A stretch of DNA of 43,284 nucleotides from Branchiostoma floridae (GCF_000003815.2 NC_049990.1:1082149-1125432), one strand, 5' to 3'. Shown: positions 13,601-23,398, counted from the stretch's first letter. Numbers and translations: made by a program. The notes: a model not told the origin generated them from the sequence alone.

Positions 13601-13755
13601 TGGATATGGCAAGGCAGATTGAGCCTACAGACAAAAGGCGCCAACTGATAGAAAAAGTTGAAAGTAACCTCAACAAGATTCAGATGCTGTGCTACGGTCC
13701 CCGTCGTCCATTATTCACTATTGGTAAATTTGGTTTTATCTTCTTCTCTGTCTAA
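7630..13755 (+). CDS. DUF294-type nucleotidyltransferase / TPR-repeat protein, copy B (one frameshift)
   Basis: Exons 7630-8325, 8754-8860, 8988-9071, 9211-9323 and 9889-13755 use the same intron phases as copy A (0, 2, 2, 1). They would give about 1621 residues if one extra base is discounted. Residues 1-232 are the duplicated helical N-terminus. NTase motif residues are G504-S505, D516 and E518. After the NTase come about 17 TPRs of 42 residues, against 13 in copy A. The reading frame shifts between 10902 and 10909: copy A has 12 bases from ATG to the conserved LAQE codons, copy B has 13. As written the protein stops at 10938-10940. Frame on both sides is otherwise open and well conserved, so an assembly error, a polymorphism or a recent inactivation are all possible. 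Exons 2 and 3 align only weakly with those of copy A, so the linker evolves fast. Two MITEs sit in its fourth coding intron. Confidence 0.82.
9347..9503. mobile_element. hAT-type MITE (TAGCC...GGCTA family)
   Basis: Terminal inverted repeats of about 28 bases begin TAGCCTCTACCAGGCT, with one mismatch. They are flanked by a 9-base direct repeat GACCATTGC at 9338-9346 and 9504-9512. It has no ORF and lies in the intron between coding exons 4 and 5 of gene B. Two related elements are at 27626 and 29666. Confidence 0.8.
9579..9867. mobile_element. Palindromic MITE with 33-bp perfect inverted repeats
   Basis: Bases 9579-9611 and 9835-9867 are exact reverse complements (core TCAGGTTACAGACTCCGATC). 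The interior is built from repeated GATC-rich units such as GAGATCCCGATC and CTACCGGTAGA, so much of the element can fold on itself. It has no ORF and ends 21 bases before the acceptor of the large exon of gene B. Confidence 0.8.
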
Positions 13756-13895
13756 TTTGGTGTGTATATATATTTGTGACCCTCCCTGTCATTTGCATTG
13801 CTCATGTACATATAACTGGGGGGGTAATTGCTACATTGTTACAGGGTAAGGGTTTAAACTCTACAATTTTGTATAAATTCTAATAGAATTTATAA

Positions 13896-13950
13896 GATGT
13901 ATAAGGAACGCAAATGTAGAAGAATAATTCTATATTTGTGTTCCTTATAC
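13896..13950. repeat. Imperfect hairpin in 3' flank of gene B
   Basis: TGTATAAGGAACGCAAAT pairs with ATTTGTGTTCCTTATACA around an AT-rich centre, with about two mismatches. It lies 140 bases past the stop and before the poly(A) signal, so it could be in the 3'UTR. Confidence 0.5.
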
Positions 13951-14004
13951 ATTCCATGTATCAGTCAGAGATCCTTGCAAATTGTCAACAGCCTATTTTT
14001 GATC

Positions 14005-14010
14005 AATAAA
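14005..14010 (+). terminator. AATAAA polyadenylation signal, gene B
   Basis: Canonical hexamer 250 bases past the gene B stop codon, in the AT-rich 3' flank. It is the first such signal after the stop. Confidence 0.45.
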
Positions 14011-15535
14011 AATGTCAAAGTATAGACTGTCTGGGCCCAATCAAGTCTTCTCTTTGTACCAACGAAAGAATCTTGGGTCACAACAGCGTAGATGTTAAAA
14101 TATAGCTGTGTGGAAAATTTGGTAAATGCAAAAGTTCACAAAGCGGACATGAGCATAATATTTTTTCTGTACAACGTTGCTATATCTTCATAGTGCCATT
14201 CTTGACATTTTCTCTATTATAAAACACTCTTTAATCATTCAATAAACTCAATCCTAATTTCTGTTATTTGAAACATATAGGGAAATAACCAACTGCACAG
14301 ACACATTTTTCAAAAATCAGAAAATGTATGATCAAAGACGTGACACATAAACCACAATAATATCACACCAGCATCAGTACTGCACTAACAGCCCTAAGCT
14401 TTAAATTACAACATGTAAACAATAATTTTTGAAAGATTTAAAAAAGACACATAAAACAGGTAGCAATTATTCCAGTATTCCTTTCCTCACCAAACCTTAA
14501 ACTGTGCTCCTACATTTTACAATCCTATGCAGAATTGTATGTAGTCTGGATACATGGATCAAATTTCATTGATGTGGTGTGGCTTGTACAGTGCAAGGCT
14601 GCAGGTGGAATTTTGATTTCTGTTCTGGAAATCCAACAAACACTATCAGCAGTCTGGTCTGCACACCACCGACCATGTCTGCTTGCTTTTCCTGTACATG
14701 ATGAGTCCAGCCCAATGTATATTGCATACAGTAATACAGTATACGGTAAATATCAATGGAAAGGCCAGATCTTTTACTCTGAAGTAGAGCTACACTATCA
14801 TTCACAAAGTATAGTCTCCACCTCTTTTGTAGATCCATAAAAAGTTTGAACTGAACATGAGATTATGTATCCTAAATGCACCCCAAAGGGAGCCAATGCA
14901 TATCTTAATCTGCTAAAAAGGACCTACTTTCTAAATAGCCCATTTTTAGTCTACGTCTGAGGTTAATGGCTTCCTACCTGTATTCCTGTGTATCTGTAAT
15001 TGTAGCAGCAAAGTTAGCAATTATCTTCCTAACACTTCCTCCTACCTCTAGTATGAATCCTACATGTTAACTTTTACTTCTAACTGTTAATACTACCAAT
15101 ATCCTACATCTATCACTTACTTGAGTGCAATTTTCAAAGTTTAAAATCTACACACTACTGTATATCAAGTATCTCTTAACCTATGCCCTTTCACCTGTGA
15201 CCTGATTGAAAGTAATACAAGTGTGAAGCAGCTAGCTGAAAATGTGATCACTATGGAAGATAAGAGACAGCTGCTCTGTGAACAAAGCAGTCTTTTACCT
15301 CTGATCATTTTTTCCATGGACCCTGGAAAGATAAGTCAATAAGAATCATTTTCATGGAGGTCAACAGTTTGGCATTTTGGCATGCATATGCATGGTCAGG
15401 AACTTCCACCTTTGACAGTTTTGGTCTTTCACCTATGACCTAAAAGCTTGATCAAGACAATTATGGGAGACCAGCCCAAATATCTACTTTTGATCTTTCA
15501 TCTCTGACCTACACAAAGTTTGATTCTTGAAGTGT
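14011..15535. other. Intergenic sequence between TPR gene B and minus-strand TMEM254 gene
   Basis: I see nothing recognisable here. Short ORFs on both strands around 14535-14840 overlap each other and resemble no family. The two genes converge on this stretch, so it should contain the 3' end of the minus-strand transcript. Confidence 0.45.
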
Positions 15536-15539
15536 GACC

Positions 15540-16000
15540 TACAGGAAGTGATTTATGAAGCCTTTGCTTTAGGCTTGTACAGAATGAGTATGTAGAGACA
15601 GGCCAGCCCAAACAGCTGGGTTTGGACATGCACCTTTGATCCTTGACCTCTGACCTACAAGAATTGTGTTGGCTTTGACCTATGACCTGTAGGAAGTGAT
15701 TTTAAGACGCCTTTGCTTTCGGCTTGTAAAGAATGAGCATGTAGAGGGAGGCCAGCCCAAACAGCTGGGTATAACCATGTACCTGTGATCTTTCACCAAT
15801 GACCTATAGGAATTCGAGTTGACCTGTGACCTATGACCTATATTACAAATTTTAAGAAGCCTTTGCTTTAGGCTTGTACAGAATGAGCATGTAGAGGGAG
15901 GCCAGCCCAAACAGCTGGGTCTGGACATGCACCTTTGATCCTTGACCTCTGACCTACAAGAAGTGTGTTGACCTTGACCTATCACCTTAAGGAAGTGATT
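15540..16000 (-). repeat. Three tandem partial copies of TMEM254 exon 4
   Basis: Downstream of the real stop (16001) the last third of exon 4 recurs three times. The copied part, from about CCAGCTGTTTGGGCTGGCC to the stop, carries TTA (stop complement) at 15852, 15702 and 15553. Spacing is therefore 149, 150 and 149 bases. Each copy keeps the codons for LFGLASLYMLILYKPKAKAS almost unchanged but lacks the exon 5' part and acceptor. Between copies is a run of TGACCT-rich sequence. Confidence 0.85.
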
Positions 16001-19000
16001 TTAAGATGCCTTTGCTTTCGGCTTGTACAGAATGAGCATGTAGAGAGAGGCCAGCCCAAACAGCTGGGTCTGGACAATCCACTTCAGCCTGGTCACACCA
16101 CCGATGTTCTTTACCCTGAGGAGACAGGGAGATTATGTTGGAAACAAACAAACATGTTATAAACTATACTGTTAATTCTGGGATATTTGGAGATGTTTAC
16201 TTCATTCATGGTTTGTGACCTCTAACTGCAAAATCATGACACTGTGAATTTATGTTTTGTATAACTATAGAGTACAGAAATGTTTCAAACCAAAACAAAA
16301 GTGCAGCAAAAACCCTCTTTCCTCTTCTACTGCAAAATTCAGTCTCCACGAAAATAAGGGCATTTACAATACTCTGGATGTCTTGATAAACATGCTACAC
16401 AGAAAAGGATAAAATTTAAAGCCATTTTTTTCCATTTCTAAGGGCTCTTGGCTGTAAAGCCCAACATGATCACCAGATGTACTGTACATGCAACTTGGAA
16501 AACATAACTTTCTCTACCACTACGTAGTATAAATACCTTTAATTTGTTTTTCAGTCAAAGCTATGGCTTATTCAGATATAGTTTGACTTAGGTAAACAGG
16601 AGAGTCCATACATACCCAGTGAGGATGGCAGCGATGACGGCCTCCACTGTGTGGATACCCCAGGCTACCCAGAACCTGGGGAACAACATGGACAGAAACT
16701 TCATTTTCCACTTCTGATAACAACAAATAATTACAAAATTTAACCTGCATGTACAACACTATTGTATGGGTCACTACTGAATGTCAGTCACTTAATGATT
16801 GAAGAAAAAGTAGGATGATGAGATAAGGAAGGTATGTAAAATAAACTACTTACAGCAATTAGTATGAACAAGTTGCTGAAATTTCTTATACTATAGATTG
16901 CCAGCCAAAAAAAATAGACAATTTGTAATTTGGTATATGCTCAGTATAAAACAATACCAAGCTTAGTTAGTACTGAAATGCCACTATGGATAGTAGTAGT
17001 ATTGACTAGTACCTTACATAGCTGAATCACAATTAAGTCACAATAAAAAAAAGAATAAGAAGTGTTCAGCTATTGTAGTAGGACAGAAACAGTACGCAGG
17101 GCTGTATTTGCAAATATCAATTTACAAGTCAGCTACCAGTATAACCGCAACAATATATTTTGAGACCTGACGGAGAGAATCAAGGGGCCAGTCTGGTAGG
17201 CAGGTAGGCAGGACTATTCCTTCTAAGACATGCATCACACCCACCCTTTGTAGAGCTGTGCTGGGTAGTTCTTGATGAGGTGCTGTGTCAGAGTGCCCAC
17301 AGGACCCAGCATGTACCAGGGTACCGACTGGGGGGCGTACACTGCAAACTGTGGATATAACAGGAACATATAGTGAGTATAAGCCATGTAGTACTGAGGG
17401 TAGCATGCTGTGTCAGAGTGCCCACAGGACCCAGCATGTACCAGGGAACAGACTGAGCAGCATACACTGCAAACTGTGGGTATAACAGGAACATATAGTG
17501 AGTATAAACTGTATAGTACTGTGTCCCCACAGGACCCAGCATGTACCAGGGAACAGACTGGGGGGCATACACTGCAAACTGGGGGGATAACAGGAACATA
17601 TATATAGTAAGTACTAGTACAAGCTCATTGTAGTATTGATAGTTGTGTACTGTATGTGTCAGTGTGCCCACAGGACCCAACATGTACCAGGGAACAGACT
17701 GGGGGGCGTACACCGCAAACAGTGGGATAACAGAAACAAGCCATGTAGTACTGAGGGCAGCATGCTACATATGTCAGTGTGCCTAGTGCGGCAGTAGTGC
17801 CCACAGGACCCAGCATGTACCAGGGTACAGACTGGGGGGCGTACACTGCAAACTGTGGATATAACAGGAACATATAGTGAGTATAAGCCATGTAGTACTG
17901 AGGGTAGCATGCTGTGTCAGAGTGCCCACAGGACCCAGCATGTACCAGGGAACAGACTGAGCAGCATACACTGCAAACTGTGGGTATAACAGGAACATAT
18001 AGTGAGTATAAACTGTATAGTACTGTGTCCCCACAGGACCCAGCATGTACCAGGGAACAGACTGGGGGGCATACACTGCAAACTGGGGGGATAACAGGAA
18101 CATATATATAGTAAGTACTAGTACAAGCTCATTGTAGTATTGATAGTTGTGTACTGTATGTGTCAGTGTGCCCACAGGACCCAACATGTACCAGGGAACA
18201 GACTGGGGGGCGTACACCGCAAACAGTGGGATAACAGAAACAAGCCATGTAGTACTGAGGGCAGCATGCTACATATGTCAGTGTGCCTAGTGCGGCAGTA
18301 GTGCCCACAGGACCCAACATGTACCAGGGAACAGACTGGGGGGCGTACACCGCAAACTGTGGATACAACAGGAACACTACAGGGTTGTATGGTAAGTAAA
18401 AGCTCATTCAACTACGACTGTATGTGTCAGGGTGCCCACAGGACCCAGCATGTACCAGGGAACAGACTGGGGAGCGTACACCGCAAACTGATGGTAGCAA
18501 CATGTGCCCACAGAACAGAAACATTTTGGCAAACTGAGTGTGTCAATAGCCTCAAGCTCATAATATATTAGTCATTTTACTACCTTTAAGGAACTATAAA
18601 GATATGATTGTACGGGTTAGCCTGTGCGACTATACACGAAAAACATATTTACTTGTAATACGTATGTCGATGTATTACTAAGTAAATACGTTTTTCGTGT
18701 ATAGTCACACCGGCTATGTATGGGTATGAGATGATCTATACCTGTATATGACCGTAAGGTATGGGTGTACATTATGAGTACCTACGCAGGTATGCAGGTA
18801 TGCAGGTAACGGTACCTACCCTTTTTAAGACCATGGTAAGACCGCATCTCGAGTACGGAAACATCATTTGGGGGCCCCACTTCATCCTGGACCAGATTAG
18901 GATTGAGAAAGTACAGAGAAGGGCAACAAAGCTAGTAAAGGACTTGAGAGACCTCCCGTACAGCGAGCGACTTAAGCGACTACGACTCCCATCTTTACAG

Positions 19001-22000
19001 TACAGACGACAGCGGGGGGATATGATCCAGGTCTACAAGTTTTTAACAGGCAAAGAGAGAGTCCACCTTCATGACACCTTCTTTGAGCGGGCGGAAAACA
19101 CAACAACAAGAGGGCACAGTCTAAAGTTGAAGATCCCCCTGGCTAATAATAATAATAATAATAATCACCAGGTGTATTTTGCCAGCCAGTAGGTACCCAT
19201 TATGAGTAATGAGGCTGATTAACGTGGTCGAGGCACCTCCTCGAGCACGGGACCCCCGTTTTACGTCCCTCCCGGAAGACGATTTCGTGGAAAGCTTCGT
19301 GAGGCTACAGCAATCCGGACGTCCTTGGTTGGTCTCCCATCCAAGCACTGTCCGAACCGCGCGTTGCTTAACTTCCGAGATCGAGGGATCGGGTGTACCA
19401 ACGCGCCACGCGGCCGTAGCTAAGTCGAGGTTGAGAGCCCAGGTTTTTAGCACAAGAGTGGCAAATAACTGGAACTCCCTGCCAGAGAAAGTAGTGAGCA
19501 GTAAGACAGTGAACGAATTCAAAAACCAGCTAGACAAACACTGGAGCCATCTGAAGTATGAGCATGCGTAGCCGATGACCTGAGGTGTCAAGATCAGTCC
19601 ACTACAGGAGTCCACTCCTCCCTCGACTGAAGATGGTATCGGCTACTTCACAATCTAATGTACCAAAAGGGGGTCACTAGGGGTGAAAATTCAACTCCAT
19701 TTTATTCTTTTTTTGTTGTTAGCAGTTCAAAGGTACACACCTTGCGCTTACTATCATAAAGGATCTCCGCACAACGAGCTTTTATAACTTCTGTACATGG
19801 GCTTTTATAAATGGATCACTAAGGGGGTACGGACGCTACAACTGTAGAATTACTGGAACTGCAGCATACTGTATATTCAACATTAGAACAGAAAATGGGT
19901 GTTTTATCCTTATCTTCTTGTATAATTAGCATTTGCTATGCTAGAAAATCAACTCAAGTTGCAGTATGACTATGTTAGGTCATTTTCTGGTCATCTGTTA
20001 CTAAAGCAGCTATAATGATATGCGGGTAATTTGGCTTGAAGCAAAGAATACTATAATTCTTAATCCAGGCACCATAGTAGCTAAATTTTGGTGGTTATCT
20101 ATCCTTATTGGGCTTCTACATAAAATTACAACAGATATAGTGTATAACATAACATAGAATCTTTCATATGACCATTAATGAACATTTCAAGGGGGGTACG
20201 GACGCTACACAATTATAGTAAAGACTGGTAGTGAACAATGGAATTAGCCCACTAAACATGTCTATTTTCTAATAATCATTAACTATTTATTAATTGAAGC
20301 ATCCATTAATGCTACTGCAGCAGTTTAACAAAGAAAATGAGAATATAAATATGCCAGTTGAGATTCCACCCAGTTGGATCTTTATTCTACTTTTTGATAA
20401 CAGGCCTACTGATAGAAGATTTTACAGAATCTGTGATAAAGAAGTGATGGTTTACATAAAAGAATATAACACAGTGCTTCCCATGCCATCAAACCAGCAA
20501 TGTATACTTGCATCTTTCTTGAATACATGCTATGTACATATTGGTTTGGACAAGAGAAACAATAGTGCAGGGGGTACAGATGCTACACATTACATACTAT
20601 GTAATACATGTACTATGTTTAATTTATGCCTTGTATAATGTAGATCTACCAAACTGGTGTTCTTATATCAGCTAAACTCATGGGGGAATATCAAATATCA
20701 TCTCACATCCATCTTTGGCTGCTTTGGAATGAACCATTTATGAAGTCTGAGGGGGTGTAGCAAATGTGGATTTGTGGAGGAAATCTCAGAAAAATGCAGC
20801 TCAAATTCATTGAAAAGTCACATTTTTAGAGAAAAAAGTTAACCAATCATATCTGTAAGAACTGTAATTAATGTATTGAATCAGAATTGTAGCAGTTGGA
20901 CAGTAATTTTAACAGCATTTTGCTAAAAAGCTTCAAATGGGGGTATGGACGCTACAGGTGGGGGTACGGACGCTACAGGGGGTACGGACGCTACATTTTG
21001 ATGTTTATGGTGCTATACTAGACAGAGTTTTCAGGACAGCAATGGTTTAAAGGGTGTTCTAGTATGTGGTAATAGAGGCCTCTAAACTGTCATAATCACA
21101 ATCTTGTGGGATTTACTTAGTACAGAAATTAAAGGGGGTACGGACGCTACAGATTTTTTTCGGAAAATGACATCCTGGACTTTGCTTGTAAATAATATGT
21201 CATAAGAGTGTGCTACTGATCTTATTCTACTTCTGACCTTATACACACACAATACCTTACTTTTACATACAAAGACAACACCAATATTACCAAACAATTA
21301 GCTGCTACAGACTACAGATATATCCAGTTAAAATAACATTGGAATCTGTCAACATGTGGGTAAAATGGAAAAATAGTCCCTATGGAACCAAAAAATGGTC
21401 ATTTCCTTCAAAAAAAGCATAAAATCACTAGTAGTCACATGACCGCATATCAAAAGCAAGTGGTTTCTAACTACCAACTACAATTTTTCTGTTAGATCAG
21501 AGGTTTAAGAATTAGTAAAAACTGAATGGTCCCCGATAACGCTTAAAATTGGGCATTTTTAGGTTATATTTTGGTCAATATTTTCGCCAAATATTGACTG
21601 ATTTACAAAATTCTTTTTGTGACATGTTCCTTGTTGTACCAGGTTTTGGGAAATGAATTTATAAAACAGCTATAGGCTGTGTATCTTTTGCTATCAACTG
21701 ATAGCATGTCAGAAAAAAAATGGGTACATTAGATTGTGAAGTAGCCGTATGCAGGTATGCAGGTATGAGTACAACCCCCCCCCAACCCCCAACCCCCAAC
21801 CCCCCACCCCCGCGCACAATATAATTATAAACCTGCGGCTGAAAAAAACGTTCAATGAATTTATGCTTCATACTTATTCCCGTTATAGTAACTTATACAC
21901 AAATTATTTGGAGGGGGGCTGGGGGCAGGGGTTACCTTTACTCTCTCTACAACAGGCCAGAGAAGCAGCCATAAATACAAAAGTTCACGGTTAAATCAAA

Positions 22001-22113
22001 ACCTATAATAACAAATTATAGATCCCCTTTGTTCTTACCGTGTACAGCACCCATATACTGGGCACCAGCACCATAGTCAGGAAACGTACTCGGACAAAAT
22101 CTCCCTCCGACAT
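16001..22113 (-). CDS. TMEM254: TMEM254-like small membrane protein, copy 1
   Basis: Four coding exons on the minus strand (22113-22039, 17348-17245, 16675-16616, 16115-16001; 75, 104, 60 and 115 bases) join to 117 residues ending KPKAKAS. Phases are 0, 2, 2 with GT-AG junctions. The protein matches vertebrate TMEM254, which is about 123 residues: a first hydrophobic segment (FLTMVLVPSIWVLYTF), then PQSVPWYMLGPVG, the counterpart of human PQSIPYQNLGPLG, then W.AW.IH..E (FWVAWGIHTVEAVIAAILTG, second segment), and RLKWIVQTQLFGLASLYMLILY (split here by the third segment's start). The expected topology is three membrane segments. The biochemical role of TMEM254 is not established. Exons 2 and 4 each have tandem partial copies beside them, described separately. 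A YY1-type site lies 170 bases upstream of the ATG. Confidence 0.88.
17285..18490 (-). repeat. Ten-copy array of the 5' half of TMEM254 exon 2
   Basis: The acceptor and first ~57 bases of exon 2 (coding FAVYAPQSVPWYMLGPVGT) occur ten times. On the plus strand the exon 5' edges are at 17348 (the functional exon), 17473, 17578, 17719, 17852, 17977, 18082, 18223, 18356 and 18487. Monomer spacings 125, 105, 141 and 133 then repeat, giving a 504-bp higher-order unit (about 17290-17793 against 17794-18297) that is nearly identical between copies. Only the copy at 17348 continues into the exon 3' half and its donor. The other nine keep an acceptor but no donor at the homologous place. The open frames seen across the array are by-products of this repetition. 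Confidence 0.88.
18628..18714. repeat. Long hairpin / palindromic MITE-like element
   Basis: About 37 bases starting GTGCGACTATACACG pair with the stretch ending CGTGTATAGTCACAC, around a loop of about 10 bases (GTATGTCGAT), with few mismatches. It is AT-rich inside with no ORF, and lies in intron 1 of the minus-strand TMEM254 gene. Confidence 0.7.
19147..19418 (-). mobile_element. 5S rRNA-derived SINE (SINE3-like), minus strand, inside LINE
   Basis: Read on the minus strand it begins as a 5S rRNA (GGCCGTAG complement at the start, then GATCTCGGAAGTTAAGCAAC and GGATGGGAGACC, the internal-promoter blocks of 5S), covering 19420 down to about 19328. A unique body follows, then an (ATT)n tail at 19147-19164. 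A 5-base target repeat GCTAA flanks it (19142-19146 and 19419-19423). Its removal brings the two halves of the LINE frame together. Confidence 0.85.
19328..19420 (-). pseudogene. 5S rRNA-like head of the SINE
   Basis: About 93 bases resemble eukaryotic 5S rRNA, including near-consensus A-box and C-box regions of the pol III internal promoter. It diverges in the loops and is fused to a SINE body, so I call it a 5S-derived segment and not a functional 5S gene. Confidence 0.75.
19640..21747. mobile_element. 2.1-kb nonautonomous TIR element with an internal 18-bp motif
   Basis: Bases 19640-19664 and 21723-21747 are perfect 25-base inverted repeats (CGGCTACTTCACAATC... at the ends), flanked by TAT on both sides. 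No transposase ORF is found. The interior carries seven copies of GGGGGTACGGACGCTACA or close variants, at 19823, 20191, 20570, 20939, 20958, 20978 and 21133. A 3-bp duplication and internal motif repeats recall CACTA/EnSpm elements, but the terminal bases are not CACTA, so the superfamily is open. It sits next to the LINE 3' end. Confidence 0.8.
21772..21812 (-). other. C-rich tract (G-quadruplex-capable on minus strand)
   Basis: Runs of five to nine C separated by AA or A give at least five G-runs on the minus strand, which is the coding strand of TMEM254 copy 1. It is 230 bases inside intron 1 from the exon 1 donor. Confidence 0.6.
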
Positions 22114-22340
22114 CGCTAAACAACGATTCACACAGCCGCTACTGTACGGAAAATAAACTCAAACACATAAGCAAACAAAAGAAAATCAACACACCCCGAA
22201 GATGGTAAATCCGACGGTGATAAAGGACATCCAAAACGGCGAAGCGCGCCGGAAAAAAGGTTCGCCACCAGCCATGGGCGCCGCCATCTTGGATTTTCCC
22301 CACAGTGCACCGCGAGCGGACGAACTATGGCGGTGGTTTC
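22114..22340 (-). promoter_or_regulatory. Promoter/5'UTR of TMEM254 copy 1 with YY1-type site
   Basis: GC-rich, CpG-containing stretch just upstream of the exon 1 ATG (22113). GCCGCCATCTTGG at 22280-22292 is the reverse complement of the YY1 consensus CAAGATGGCGGC, a motif typical of transcription start regions. There is no TATA box at the expected place. Confidence 0.55.
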
Positions 22341-22548
22341 AACTTTCAACCACCTGACAAGTGAAGAAAGTAGCAAGAAATGTTAACTTAGAGATTGAAA
22401 ACAGATATTAAGAATAGAAATCCAGTGTTTGCCTTAGCCAAATCAAAAACATTCTATAAAAGAAAAATTATATTTTACAGAAACGACCCTCCATAAAAGT
22501 GCCACACATGAAAAGTAAAATCAACATTTCGTTATGTTTTTCCTACAG

Positions 22549-22628
22549 ACGACTGGATGCTTGCACTCACGTGATCATGACGTAGACATTGTCATCCATG
22601 ATGGCTGGTTAAACCTGAAAGTTGCCAT
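22549..22628 (+). other. Possible orphan exon (TTTTTCCTACAG ... GTAAGT)
   Basis: An 80-base stretch bounded by a strong acceptor (TTTTTCCTACAG) and donor (GTAAGT) is open in one frame only, coding SRDHDVDIVIHDGWLNLKVA. It could be a coding or 5'UTR exon of an unseen plus-strand transcript diverging from the TMEM254 copy 1 promoter. I know no homologue. Confidence 0.25.
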
Positions 22629-22799
22629 GTAAGTTTGATTTAGTCACACATTTATAACGTAACGGTTTGTAAGTTAATAGCGGACACGTACAAACGGGAC
22701 GTGAAATGCAATTTCATTGGCCTGACTCTTTCAGGTTTCTCCAATCAGCATGGTAGCTAAGATCACGCACACACAACCCACCAATACCTGACCTTGCAA

Positions 22800-23398
22800 C
22801 CTGACAAGTATGCAGGTTGCAAGGTTGGAACGGGTCCAGAAGAGGGCGCTGCGCACAATTCTGAAGGGACAGTACACTAGCTATGAGTCAGCTCTGCAGC
22901 TAACCGGTCTAAAGTCACTGAAGGACCGACGAGAGGACCTATGCCTGAAGTTTGCTGGCAAACTCAGCCCTGAACTCCTCCCACCCACAGCAGGGGAACT
23001 CCATGGTAGAAACACCAGGAACTCTAAGAAGCTCAAAACTGTAAAGTGCAGAACAAACCGATACCGAAATTCCCCAATGCCATATCTAGTCCGCCTCATG
23101 AACAAATGCTGATAATGTGAATAGTCGAGTGTTATCATGTTCAGAATAAGACCAATTGTCTTTAAGTTTTAAAGTGTATGATAAGGCGAGACATGTTATT
23201 ATGCGATAGTGTAAATAGTCGATTGTTTTTTATGTTCCAATTAAGAGAAAAGTTGTCTTAAAGTTTTAAAGTGTACGATAAGTTGAGACATGTTATTGTG
23301 CCATACTTGTACCGTATACGCAATTCAGCCTTGGGCTGCGAGGTATGTCGTTTTTCAATAAACCATTCATTCATTCATTCATTCATTCATTCCAATAC
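22800..23398 (+). mobile_element. L2/CR1-like LINE 3' fragment with tandem 3'UTR repeat and (TTCA)n tail
   Basis: Codons 22810-23110 include RLERVQKRALRTIL, ALQLTGLKSLKDRRE, LCLKFAGKL and NRYRNSPMPYLVRL, the familiar C-terminus of a LINE reverse transcriptase. The 3'UTR has two copies of a unit of about 115 bases (AAAGTTTTAAAGTGTA...GAGACATGTTATT at 23165 and 23260). AATAAA and a (CATT)n microsatellite tail end it near 23391. Confidence 0.8.

Larger units (their letters stand above)
18812..19639 (+). mobile_element. CR1/Jockey-like LINE 3' fragment (reverse transcriptase end), split by a SINE
   Basis: Codons for MVRPHLEYGNIIWGP and EKVQRRATKLV, then ERLKRLRLPSLQYRRQRGD, are the usual C-terminal end of non-LTR reverse transcriptases. 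The frame is interrupted at 19146 by a 5S-derived SINE and resumes at 19420 with SRLRAQVFSTRVANNWNSLP and FKNQLDKHW, ending at 19571. Lacks the endonuclease and most of the RT, so 5'-truncated and dead. It lies in intron 1 of the minus-strand TMEM254 gene. Confidence 0.85.

Noticed and set aside
14535-14840. Overlapping ORFs of 101 and 90 codons on opposite strands
   Set aside because: They overlap each other, resemble no family and lack splice support. Likely intergenic or 3'UTR sequence.
15680-15985. Minus-strand ORF of 101 codons
   Set aside because: It is an out-of-frame reading of the exon 4 tail array (repeated CLGWPPSTCSF).
17288-18411. Minus-strand ORFs of 80-144 codons with repeated PQSVPWYMLGPVGT
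   Set aside because: They read through exon 2 partial copies and the intron sequence between them. The repeated protein motif reflects the DNA array, not a repeat protein gene.
19209-19571. 120-codon ORF as an independent gene
   Set aside because: Its first half reads the 5S-SINE in antisense and its second half is the LINE C-terminus.
20939-20994. CRISPR-like short regular repeats
   Set aside because: The 18-bp motif is irregularly spaced over 1.3 kb, spacers are of 1-370 bases, and the genome is animal. It belongs to a TIR element.
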